Of a stretch of DNA of 38,371 bases, positions 27,733 through 36,240 are shown one piece after another. A program made the translations under genes and the position numbers. Each line of letters begins with the position of its first letter. The first letter of the stretch is position 1. The stretch is from Desulfobacteraceae bacterium. GTDB taxonomy: Bacteria; Desulfobacterota; DSM-4660; Desulfatiglandales; Desulfatiglandaceae. The stretch spans positions 1 to 38,371 of the forward strand of contig JADHXI010000011.1 of the NCBI GenBank assembly GCA_016783065.1, in the 5' to 3' direction. The notes beneath the pieces are model-generated. The model was given only the letters and a program-made list of their open reading frames with translations, was not told the origin of the DNA and made no database searches.

Positions 27733-30123
27733 TCACCGATTCCCTGAGATCAGCTCCTTATAGGAGGAGGTCCCCCGAATATTTTGTAAATCATTATCGG
27801 TCTTGACAAGATGCCAGTCATGGAACCCGCTCTTGATGGCCTTGTCCAGACACGCTATTGACCGTTCCACCATGTCTTGAAGGGCATAGATGCAGGCCAT
27901 ATTATAATAGGCAACGGGGGCAGCGGAAGGGTTTATCCTTATGGCTTCATGGTAATGCTGGATGGCCAGATCGGTCTTGCCTAGCTCTGCCAATGCATCG
28001 GCCAGACCCATACGGGCCTCTGCAAAATCGGGTTTTATTCGCAGGGCTCCGGAATAGATGCGGATTGCCTCCTCTCCCTTTCCATCTTCTGAAAGGGCGT
28101 TTCCCAGGGAATAATGGGCATAGGGGTCATCAGGCATGAGGCGGATGACCTCGTAGAAATGTTTGACGGCCTCATCACGCCTCCCTTGCTTCGAAAAGGC
28201 GAAAGCCAGGCTCCAGTGCGCCTTGGCATAGTCGGGCCTCAGACGCAAGGCCTCCATGTAATGTTTTACGGCCGTCTCCGTCGATCCCTCCTTTCCCAAT
28301 GTATTTCCCAGATTAATCATGGCCTCCACGAAATCAGGCCTTACACGCAGTGCCTCGGAATAATGACGGATCGCATCCTCTGGTTTTTCCTGTTTCGCAA
28401 GCGCATTGCCCAGGTTGTAGTGGGCGTTTGCGTGATTGGGGTCCAGACGGAGCGCGTTGAGATAGTGCTTGATGGCCTCTTCGGTCTTTCCTGCGAGCGC
28501 GAGTGCGTTTCCCAGGTTGTAATGGGCGTTGGCATTTCCACCTTTGACCTGCAACGCCTGGTTATAATGACTGATGGCCTCGTCTATCCGGCCCTGTTCC
28601 GCAAGTATATTTGCCAGGTTGATGCGGGCCCGGACAAACCCGGGCCTCTTTTCCAAGACCTCGGAATAGAGGCGGATCGCCTTATTATGTTTTCCCTGGG
28701 CAGCCAGGATACGGGCCAGGTTATAGCGGCCGTCTCTAAACCCGGGTTTGATGCGCAGTGCCTCTTCAAAATGGCTGATGGCCTCTGCGGTCTTGCCCTG
28801 CGTTTCGAAGACACGGGCCAAACCGTTGTGTCCCACATAATTGTTAGACACCACACGGAGTGAATGTTGAAAGAGCGTCATGCTGTTGGCCCAATGCCCC
28901 AACTGCTTCCAGGTAATGACCGCAAGGATAATAAGACAGATACCCCCCGCAGATACCAGCACCTTTTTTGAACGAAACGATCGGGTCAAGAGATCGGGGA
29001 CACCCCAGGCGACCATGACAAAAATGCCGATGAGTGGAATATAGGCGTACTTGTCCGCCATGGAGTGCATGCCCACCTGTACTATCTGGATTACGGGCAC
29101 GAAGGTCCCCATATACCAGAACCATCCTACTGCCAGATAAGGCCGGTGTTTTCGAGCCGCCACCACCAGCAAAGACACGGTCGCCAGAAAGAGACCGGCC
29201 CCGATCACTTGCCATCCAGGAATCGCCTCATGGGGATAAAAGACGGAGAGGTTGCTCGGCCAGATCATCTTCCAAAGGTAGAGGATATAGGACACCAGGG
29301 CATTGGAGATCCTTATGCCAAAAGGCAGGGCCGCCATGGTGGAAAGGGATCCGCCACTCTGTTGAGCGAAATAACCCATTATACTCATGAATCCCACAAG
29401 GAAAAACAGGGGGATTTTTTCCCAGACCGGGCGCGGATCAAAGGATTTGGCACCCGAACCGCGACCGTCCACCGGTTTCCCGGGTTGAAATCGGCGAAGG
29501 GGCCAATAGTCCAGGAGGAGCAATACAAAGGGGAGGGTCACGATCATGGGTTTGGCCATAAAGCCCAGGACAAAAAAGAAAAGGATCAATAGATAGTTGG
29601 AGATCTTCGGGCGCTCCAGATATCGGAGGTAACTCCACAGGGTAAGCATCCAGAAAAAGGTGCACAGGATTCCTTTGCGTTCCGCCGCCCAGGCGACCGG
29701 TTCCACATTGAGGGGGTGCAGTGCAAACAGGGCGGCAACAAAGCCGCTTTGCCATGGATTGCCGCTCATACCCAGAAAGACACGAAACAACAGAAGGACA
29801 CTTGCCAGGTGCAAAATCAGGTTGGTCAAGTGATGCCAAAGAGGATTGATTCCAAAAAGCTCACAGACCACCATATGAGACAACCACGTCAACGGGTGCC
29901 AGAAGCTCAGATCCAACGTCTTGAATGACCAGATGGCACCCTTGAGGGTCAGGCCCGCCTGGACATGAGTATTTCTGGTGACGTACGACTCATCATCAAG
30001 GTTGACAAATTCGTGATTTATCACCTGCCAGTAGACGATAAGTGTTGCCACGGTAAGGAACAGATAGATCCACAGGTTCAAACGTCTTTTTAAAATCGTG
30101 TTGTGCAGTATTTTGACGCTCAT
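27733..30123 (-). CDS. TMTC-like membrane protein with about ten C-terminal TPR repeats
   Basis: N-terminal multi-TM region with LDDESYVTRNTHVQAG...WHPLTWLSHM...FALHPLNVEPVAWAAERKGIL...GFMAKPMIVTLPFVLLLLDYWPL; repeated AHYNLGNALAxxGKxEEAIKHYxxALRLxPD. Confidence 0.9.
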   Translation of the reverse strand: MSVKILHNTILKRRLNLWIYLFLTVATLIVYWQVINHEFVNLDDESYVTRNTHVQAGLTLKGAIWSFKTLDLSFWHPLTWLSHMVVCELFGINPLWHHLTNLILHLASVLLLFRVFLGMSGNPWQSGFVAALFALHPLNVEPVAWAAERKGILCTFFWMLTLWSYLRYLERPKISNYLLILFFFVLGFMAKPMIVTLPFVLLLLDYWPLRRFQPGKPVDGRGSGAKSFDPRPVWEKIPLFFLVGFMSIMGYFAQQSGGSLSTMAALPFGIRISNALVSYILYLWKMIWPSNLSVFYPHEAIPGWQVIGAGLFLATVSLLVVAARKHRPYLAVGWFWYMGTFVPVIQIVQVGMHSMADKYAYIPLIGIFVMVAWGVPDLLTRSFRSKKVLVSAGGICLIILAVITWKQLGHWANSMTLFQHSLRVVSNNYVGHNGLARVFETQGKTAEAISHFEEALRIKPGFRDGRYNLARILAAQGKHNKAIRLYSEVLEKRPGFVRARINLANILAEQGRIDEAISHYNQALQVKGGNANAHYNLGNALALAGKTEEAIKHYLNALRLDPNHANAHYNLGNALAKQEKPEDAIRHYSEALRVRPDFVEAMINLGNTLGKEGSTETAVKHYMEALRLRPDYAKAHWSLAFAFSKQGRRDEAVKHFYEVIRLMPDDPYAHYSLGNALSEDGKGEEAIRIYSGALRIKPDFAEARMGLADALAELGKTDLAIQHYHEAIRINPSAAPVAYYNMACIYALQDMVERSIACLDKAIKSGFHDWHLVKTDNDLQNIRGTSSYKELISGNR

Positions 30124-30140
30124 GACCTATTTTCCTTCAT

Positions 30141-30352
30141 ACTCATATCAGGTATCCCAAGGTTCAGCAGCTAAAGCCGGTGATCGGGGAGATCGCAGCC
30201 CCTTTCCCGGCAAAGGCCCGGGTGTTTTCCCTCAGCATTCTCTTAACGATGCCCGTGTGCTGGAGATGTTCGTAGCCTGCGGGGCGGATGGGTGGACAAC
30301 AGGCAAAGCAGTTTTTCTCAGTATCCGGGAGACACAAAGTGGGTTTGGTCAT
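30141..30352 (-). pseudogene. Truncated cysteine-cluster protein fragment
   Basis: MTKPTLCLPDTEKNCFACCPPIRPAGYEHLQHTGIVKRMLRENTRAFAGKGAAISPITGFSC then TGA, TLGYLI, TGA; start overlaps the CNNM-type gene stop (ATGA); looks like the N-terminal part of a longer Cys-rich family. Confidence 0.5.
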
Positions 30353-31377
30353 GTTCTTGCCAGCTTGCGTCGACGTTTTCGGGCCAGTTCCCGTTTATCC
30401 ACCACTTCATCGGACTCATCAATGATTTCCCGACCAAGGAGTTCTTCCAGGATATCTTCCAGAGAGATTAGACCTGCAACCCCACCGTATTCATCAAGGA
30501 CCACAAAAAGGTGTTGTCTCAATTCCAGGAATTCAGCCAGGACCTTATTGAGTCTGGCCGTTTCCACCACAAAGTGGACGGGCCGCATGAGTTCTGTCAA
30601 ATGGGTTTTCTTTTTTCCTTCCGCATGTGCAATAAAAAGCTCCTTTGTAAGGATGACCCCCACCACATCTTCCCTCTCCCGGTCGTACACCGGCACCCGA
30701 CTATGTTCCCACCTACCGGCAACTTTGCTTGCCTCATCCACAGTCAGATGTTCGCTCAGGGAAAAGATTACAGTTCTGGGGGTCATGACATCCTTGACCA
30801 TCTTTTCCTGGAGCGTCAATATTCTCTCAATCGCCTGATCTTGATAAGAAGTAATCTTCCCGCTCCTGAGACTCAAGCGGGCCATGATCCGGACCTCTTC
30901 ACCTGTTACAGCCTTTTCGTCCTTACCTCGGGCAATCAGGCGTGTCATCAGGGTGCTTACCAATATGACGGGGGACATTAGCCATACGAGTGCCTTCAGA
31001 GGATATGCGACAAAGGGTACCAGAGACCTCCCGTAGACAACTCCAGCGGTCTTGGGGATAATTTCGGAAAATAAAAGCACGGCCAGGGTGAAGACAGCGG
31101 AAAAATACCCCAACCACTCGTGGCCGAAAACGGCAGTGGCTGCAGCCCCTGCGAAGGCTGCTCCGGCCGTATTGGCGATGGTATTGAGGGACAATATTCC
31201 CGCTATGGGACGCTCCACATTCTGCCTCATCTTACTGAAGATCTTACCGGCAGGTTTCCCCGCCTCTACCATGGCCTCGAGATGTCTGAGGGGCACCGAG
31301 TAGAGAACGGCTTCAAATAGAGAGCATCCAGCCGAAATGAGAATGGCAAAGCTCACAGCAATCGTTAGCTCTATCAT
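30349..31377 (-). CDS. CNNM/CorC-type transporter (DUF21 plus CBS domains)
   Basis: MIELTIAVSFAILISAGCSLFEAVLYSV...VMTPRTVIFSLSEHLTVDEA...SRVPVYDREREDVVGVILTKEL...VVLDEYGGVAGLISLEDILEELLGREIIDESD. Confidence 0.92.
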   Translation of the reverse strand: MIELTIAVSFAILISAGCSLFEAVLYSVPLRHLEAMVEAGKPAGKIFSKMRQNVERPIAGILSLNTIANTAGAAFAGAAATAVFGHEWLGYFSAVFTLAVLLFSEIIPKTAGVVYGRSLVPFVAYPLKALVWLMSPVILVSTLMTRLIARGKDEKAVTGEEVRIMARLSLRSGKITSYQDQAIERILTLQEKMVKDVMTPRTVIFSLSEHLTVDEASKVAGRWEHSRVPVYDREREDVVGVILTKELFIAHAEGKKKTHLTELMRPVHFVVETARLNKVLAEFLELRQHLFVVLDEYGGVAGLISLEDILEELLGREIIDESDEVVDKRELARKRRRKLART

Positions 31378-31985
31378 GGGTCTTTAAACCTCGTGTCTGT
31401 TTTTTTGATTTCTTGTAGCTCCTGGGGGGTGTTTACATTGAGAAAAGACCTTAATTCCGGGTCAAACCGCCGAATTTCATCCTCGTCCACATATCGGACG
31501 GACACCTCGGGGAAAAAACGGAAAACCTGGTATTGGCGGGAGTCAATCAGACGTCTAACGGCCCCGAGGCATGTTTTTCTGTAAAGCGCGTGAAGGGCCT
31601 CCACCTGACCTGATATCCTGGGGACGACCACATCGAAATCGTCTTTATATCCTGCCATATGCCGTAACAGCTTCCCATTGAGGGAAGGCATATCGCAGGC
31701 CACAAAAAGGCCTGCGTCCTTTGAGATTGCAGACAACCCGGTAAAAACCCCGCCCAACGGGCCCAGGCCTTCAATGAGATCTTTATATAGGGGAAGCCGG
31801 AGATGGGTGTATTCATGGGGGGTGTTGGTGATGATGATCAACTCCTGAAAGACTGCTCCCATTGCCGTGATCACTTTTTCAATCAATGGGATGTCATTGA
31901 CTTTTTCAAAGGCCTTGTTCTTGCCGTAACGACTACTCTTGCCGCCGGCAAGGATAACACCTGAGACATTATCAATTGTCTTCAT
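31374..31985 (-). CDS. mobA: MobA, molybdenum cofactor guanylyltransferase
   Basis: GVILAGGKSSRYGKNKAFEKVNDIPLIEKV...DLIEGLGPLGGVFTGL...LFVACDMPSLNGKLLRHM. Confidence 0.92.
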   Translation of the reverse strand: MKTIDNVSGVILAGGKSSRYGKNKAFEKVNDIPLIEKVITAMGAVFQELIIITNTPHEYTHLRLPLYKDLIEGLGPLGGVFTGLSAISKDAGLFVACDMPSLNGKLLRHMAGYKDDFDVVVPRISGQVEALHALYRKTCLGAVRRLIDSRQYQVFRFFPEVSVRYVDEDEIRRFDPELRSFLNVNTPQELQEIKKTDTRFKDP

Positions 31986-32054
31986 GGGTCAGGATCGAAA
32001 CATCCGTGGAATGTCCTATTTCAAATCAACATTCGGGCGGTAACATTTATTTGG

Positions 32055-32870
32055 TCAGAACCCAACAATCCTGCGGGCATGGCTGTATATGCGGTTTGTA
32101 TCTTTCGCCAGGTCTATCAAGGTGATATTGTAAAATTTGGCTGCTTCTACTGCCCTTGAGGTGGGTCTGGACATTGCTATAAAAAGTGGGAATCCGGCTC
32201 TTGCTGTCTTAAGTATCATTTCGAGACTGGCACGACCGCTGGAGACCACGGCCTTATCTTCGGGTACAATCCCTTTGAGAAGCGCGGCGCCGATAACCTT
32301 GTCCAGGGCATTATGGCGGCCCATATCTTCACAATAGAAAAACGAGTCACCGCTGGCGTTGAACAGGACGGCCGCATGCGCCCCTCCTGTTCTCTTGTAA
32401 AGAGGTTGACGTTTCTCAAGTTTTAGCGAAAAACCATTGAGGACATCCATTTTGAACCTCTGTCTGCTCTTTACCCGGTTCAGTCCCAGCTCTATGTTGG
32501 AGTAACCCTCTTTTCCACAAATACCACAACTGGAATATGAAACCCGCTTACCCGTTTTCGCCGGTGGATGTGCCCTGTCAGACGAAATCGTGACTTTCGC
32601 CTCTATGAGCTGCTCCCGATTACCATTTTGGGATGGAGAGATCGTGCACTCCTGAATCTGTGTGAGATGGCTTATGAGTCCTTCCGTGAAGATAAACCCC
32701 ACCACCAGTTCTCTGACCATGTCGGGGGTAAACATTATAATAATATGGCTTTCATTATTTATGATAATTTCCAGGGGTGTTTCGACGATGAGGTCGCTTG
32801 TTTGAGGAGAGATGACAGTTCCGGTTTGTGTGAAAGTACGAAAGGTTTTGTAAATATTATGGTTTTCCAT
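32055..32870 (-). CDS. fdhD: FdhD, formate dehydrogenase accessory sulfurtransferase
   Basis: ETPLEIIINNESHIIIMFTPDMVRELVVGFIFTEGLI...SYSSCGICGKEG...GGAHAAVLFNASGDSFFYCEDMGRHNALDKVIGAAL. Confidence 0.95.
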   Translation of the reverse strand: MENHNIYKTFRTFTQTGTVISPQTSDLIVETPLEIIINNESHIIIMFTPDMVRELVVGFIFTEGLISHLTQIQECTISPSQNGNREQLIEAKVTISSDRAHPPAKTGKRVSYSSCGICGKEGYSNIELGLNRVKSRQRFKMDVLNGFSLKLEKRQPLYKRTGGAHAAVLFNASGDSFFYCEDMGRHNALDKVIGAALLKGIVPEDKAVVSSGRASLEMILKTARAGFPLFIAMSRPTSRAVEAAKFYNITLIDLAKDTNRIYSHARRIVGF

Positions 32871-33090
32871 AGTTTAACCCTGTGGCTGGCGCAATCGTTC
32901 GTCTCTGATGTTATAAGGCCAAGTTTCTACCGGATTCTATACACCAATCAAAGATGAACGTCACCAAAAAACCTCCCGGCCTTAGGGGGGCACAGACAAA
33001 AAAGTTTCGCCCTCTGATTGACATTATGTCATAAGATGATATGGTCAGCTGGAAATTACGCTCAGGCATGGATGCCTAGGAAGGAGTATC

Positions 33091-33306
33091 TTGAGTAAAG
33101 ACGACTTGATTCAGTTAGAAGGCGTGGTGAATAGGGTTTTAGGTGGTGGCACCATGGAAATTCAGTGTGATAACGACATCACCGTAAGGGGAGTGCTCTC
33201 CGGACGGATGAAGAAATACCGCATTAAGGTCATGGTTGGAGACAGAGTACAGGTAAGTGTCTCTCCCTACGATACGTCCCATGGCCTGATCACCTACCGC
33301 TTTTAA
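33091..33306 (+). CDS. infA: Translation initiation factor IF-1 (possible paralogue); TTG start
   Basis: MSKDDLIQLEGVVNRVLGGGTMEIQCDNDITVRGVLSGRMKKYRIKVMVGDRVQVSVSPYDTSHGLITYRF; aaggag RBS upstream. Confidence 0.9.
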   Translation: MSKDDLIQLEGVVNRVLGGGTMEIQCDNDITVRGVLSGRMKKYRIKVMVGDRVQVSVSPYDTSHGLITYRF

Positions 33307-33349
33307 GATCTCCCATATCGATCCGGAAGGCTGCGGCACATGCCGCTGA

Positions 33350-34876
33350 TCATGATTTCCGGCTGGTCCTTTCCAGTATTCTCCTCATGATCCCTTCATC
33401 AATCAAGGTTAAGTCCGACGGCAAGACATTGCCGTCGATATCGTAGCGAACGATGGGTACATCCGAGCTTACATAACCATATTGCAGACCGGGCGTATGC
33501 TCGTCCACCAAGACAGAACCGGAAGGGAGTTGTGGCGGGTTATCCATACCGGATTGCGTCAAGAGGCTGATCAGGTAACTCTTACCCGTTGAACAACCCA
33601 TATCCGCCGGGTTATTTGACCTCCTGAGCAAGCCTCCCTCCGGATACAGCAATTCCAGGTTGGGGAAGACACTCAGGATGTTCAAATGAAACCCAACCTT
33701 AAACCCCTCACTTATTAGCCTTTCCTTGATCTCGGAGATTTTCCTGTAGTTGTTCTCAATATCCCCCCCGTCCCTGGAGGGCAGATCGATGATGATCGAT
33801 ATCTCCAGAAAGATTCTCCTGTCCAAATAGTTGATCATGTTGTTGATGGCCTCTTTTATGTCTTTATAGGTATAACCTTTGTCAATATAGTCCAGGCTGA
33901 AATCGGACGTGGATTCCAGGCCTATCAACAGACAATTCACATAATCATTGATGAATTCAATATAAGGCTTGCTCTTCAGGAGCGTAATCCCTGTGTAGAT
34001 GGTGATGTCATAATCGCTGATTTGGCGGAGGATATTTTGAACCGCAGGGGAGGTGGTATGAAAATAGGAATCAATGAATCGAATGTGAGTGGAGCCCAAG
34101 GTGTTCATCATTTTCCGGATGTACTCGATGACCTTCGTATCCCCGGCGGTTTTTAGGAAGTCCATTGGGGGAAGCTCCCTGTAGGTACAGAATTTGCATT
34201 TCCCGTACCAGCACCTGTTGCTGAAACCGAGGTGCACGGGTATTTGAGACTGGCCATCATAATACTCCCTCAAGAAGTCTCTTTCGCATTCAAAAGTGGT
34301 TCCGTAGTCATTTTCGGTGATGGCAGCATCCTTCCAGTCCCTGATGATCCCGTAAAGATTCGTTTTGAGATCAATGTTACCCGAAACAATGATGAGGTTA
34401 CTGCTCAGTTTTGATTGATTCACGCCCATATTGCATAGAAATTGCCGTATAAATGCGGGTGACAACCCAATGGTAATGAGCGGTCCTCCAATGACGACCT
34501 TTTTTTTTGTATTCAACAGGTGCCTTACCATAAGGAGGTCACAGAAATTTATGACCGTGACAACCACATATCTGGTATCAAAATCCTCCAAGATATAGGG
34601 GTCATAATAGCCGTGCGCCATGAATACATAAAAGAGATTATATAGGATGTATTTCTGCTCCAGGAACCCAACCGCATTGGGAGAAAGGGTGGAGCGGGCC
34701 TTCGAGATAATTCTGTCAAAAATTTCCTGGTGGATGTTGGAGGCATAAGTCCTGATGGGAATATCGCTGAAATCCACGGAAAGGTTTTTGTCGCGTAAAA
34801 GATTCTCTGTAATCATACGGGTTGCCATGGGATAGAAACCCTTGAAAAGAGGGGGATATATATATGTGATTTTCAT
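33350..34876 (-). CDS. Radical SAM protein (B12-binding-type architecture), function unknown
   Basis: MKITYIYPPLFKGFYPMATRMITENLL; KKVVIGGPLITIG; cluster motif NRCWYGKCKFCTY; LLIGLESTSDFSLDYIDKGYTYKDIKEAI. Confidence 0.85.
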   Translation of the reverse strand: MKITYIYPPLFKGFYPMATRMITENLLRDKNLSVDFSDIPIRTYASNIHQEIFDRIISKARSTLSPNAVGFLEQKYILYNLFYVFMAHGYYDPYILEDFDTRYVVVTVINFCDLLMVRHLLNTKKKVVIGGPLITIGLSPAFIRQFLCNMGVNQSKLSSNLIIVSGNIDLKTNLYGIIRDWKDAAITENDYGTTFECERDFLREYYDGQSQIPVHLGFSNRCWYGKCKFCTYRELPPMDFLKTAGDTKVIEYIRKMMNTLGSTHIRFIDSYFHTTSPAVQNILRQISDYDITIYTGITLLKSKPYIEFINDYVNCLLIGLESTSDFSLDYIDKGYTYKDIKEAINNMINYLDRRIFLEISIIIDLPSRDGGDIENNYRKISEIKERLISEGFKVGFHLNILSVFPNLELLYPEGGLLRRSNNPADMGCSTGKSYLISLLTQSGMDNPPQLPSGSVLVDEHTPGLQYGYVSSDVPIVRYDIDGNVLPSDLTLIDEGIMRRILERTSRKS

Positions 34877-34901
34877 TATTGTAACCGGTGAACACCTACC
34901 C

Positions 34902-35303
34902 CTATCTTTCGCAGATTTCTACCAGAACCCCGTTTGTCTCCTTTGGATGGATAAAGGCGATTTTTGCCCCCCCTGCCCCCTTTCGAGGGGCCTGATCGAT
35001 AAGTCGGACCCCTTTTTCTTTCAGTTCCTCAAGGGCCTCCTCAATGTTTTCCACGCGGAAGGCGATGTGCTGGACACCCTCCCCACGCGAGTCAATGTAT
35101 TTTGCGACCGGGCCGTCCGGGTCAGTGGATTCGAGCAACTCCACCTCGCTGTCGGTAATGGGGATAAAGGCCACGTTTACCTTCTGCTCAATCACGTTTT
35201 CCACGTCTTCAATACCAAGCCCCAGCATCTCCGTGTAGAACTTGCCGGCCTGTTCAATGCTCTTAACGGCAACTCCGATGTGATCAATGTGTTTTATCTT
35301 CAT
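34902..35303 (-). CDS. mce: Methylmalonyl-CoA epimerase (VOC/glyoxalase family)
   Basis: MKIKHIDHIGVAVKSIEQAGKFYTEMLGL...EGVQHIAFRVENIEEALEELKEKGVRLIDQAPRKGAGGAKIAFIHPKETNGVLVEICE. Confidence 0.93.
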   Translation of the reverse strand: MKIKHIDHIGVAVKSIEQAGKFYTEMLGLGIEDVENVIEQKVNVAFIPITDSEVELLESTDPDGPVAKYIDSRGEGVQHIAFRVENIEEALEELKEKGVRLIDQAPRKGAGGAKIAFIHPKETNGVLVEICER

Positions 35304-35320
35304 AGTCTCCTCCTTCGTCT

Positions 35321-35778
35321 CGCCACAAAAACACCAAGGCACAAAGTTCATAAAATCATTCTCTTAATTCCCTTTTTAATAATCGACACATTGAAATTAA
35401 TGAGAAAACCAAGCCGTTTCCCCGTCAATTTCAAATGACTCAGGAGCTGGGCTTCCCATACAGGATTCATATTGTCCACAGCTTTCAGTTCACAGATAAC
35501 GCAATCTTCAACCAATACATCTAGGCGCAAACCTTCGTCAAAAACCAAACCGTCATATTTGATAGGAATTTCTATCTGCCTTTGAGTCCTTAATCCTCGT
35601 TTGGACAGCTCGTGACAGAAGCAAATCTCGTAAACCTTTTCAAGCAGACCGGGTCCCAGTGCTTTATGAACAGTATACGCTGAATCTACTACCATCCTTG
35701 CAACCGATTCCTCTTTCCTTGAGAGCGGTTTGAATCTGCCTTCCATATTTTCTTGGTGTCTTGGTGCCTTAGTGGCGG
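35321..35778. repeat. Inverted repeats flanking the GxxExxY gene
   Basis: cgccacaaaaacaccaaggcacaaag (35321-35346) versus tcttggtgtcttggtgccttagtggcgg (35751-35778); arms are largely complementary. Confidence 0.75.
35348..35746 (-). CDS. GxxExxY family protein
   Basis: VVDSAYTVHKALGPGLLEKVYEICFCHELSKRGLRTQRQIEIPIKYDGLVFDEGLRLDVLVEDCVICELKAVD...QLLSHLKLTGKRLGFLINFNV. Confidence 0.92.
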   Translation of the reverse strand: MEGRFKPLSRKEESVARMVVDSAYTVHKALGPGLLEKVYEICFCHELSKRGLRTQRQIEIPIKYDGLVFDEGLRLDVLVEDCVICELKAVDNMNPVWEAQLLSHLKLTGKRLGFLINFNVSIIKKGIKRMIL

Positions 35779-35897
35779 CTTCTTCTTTGAAAAGCCCTTG
35801 CCTTTGGGGGTTTGGATTACTATTATAAGAGGACCAATCTGCCACAAAATAAAATTAGGTTATCACAACTTCCATAACAAATCCATAGGTTGAACCC

Positions 35898-36149
35898 ATG
35901 AGAAACAGGACTTTCAATTTTGGCCCAAACCCTCCCCAGGGGCCCCCGCAACAAAGGGCAGATTTTGAGGAACTGGAGGCCGTGGAACTCTACTGCCCGG
36001 AATGCGGTCAGGCAATGCCGGTGCGCAAGTTCCTGCTGCTGATTTTGCCCGAAGGTGACAAGTATGAATACCGCTGTCAGCAATGCGGGGCCAAGGTAGG
36101 GGACAAGACAGATCGGTCAGGGCAGTTTTATAGCACACTGAGGGGGTAG
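35898..36149 (+). CDS. Small zinc-ribbon protein
   Basis: 83 aa; two CxxC pairs: YCPECGQ and RCQQCGAK. Confidence 0.65.
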   Translation: MRNRTFNFGPNPPQGPPQQRADFEELEAVELYCPECGQAMPVRKFLLLILPEGDKYEYRCQQCGAKVGDKTDRSGQFYSTLRG

Positions 36150-36240
36150 TCGGCCCTTTCATATTGATATTGACTCCCTTACCGGCGTGGTGTTATACGA
36201 TTCCGGAACTCTCAAAGAAGCAAACCTGAGAAGGATAGTC

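Noticed and set aside
27760-28850. Apparent tandem DNA repeat or CRISPR-like periodicity
   Set aside because: The ~102-bp period equals 34-aa TPR units in frame; there are no exact short repeats with unique spacers.
28114-28863. 249-aa plus-strand ORF with repeated segments
   Set aside because: Shadow of the TPR repeats on the opposite strand; its periodicity is explained by the 102-bp TPR units.
30098-30838. 246-aa plus-strand ORF, Ser/Arg rich
   Set aside because: Antisense to the CNNM-type gene; composition typical of a shadow ORF.
33322-33350. gcggcacatgccgc hairpin between IF-1 and the radical SAM gene
   Set aside because: Short stem and no U tract; cannot be called a terminator.
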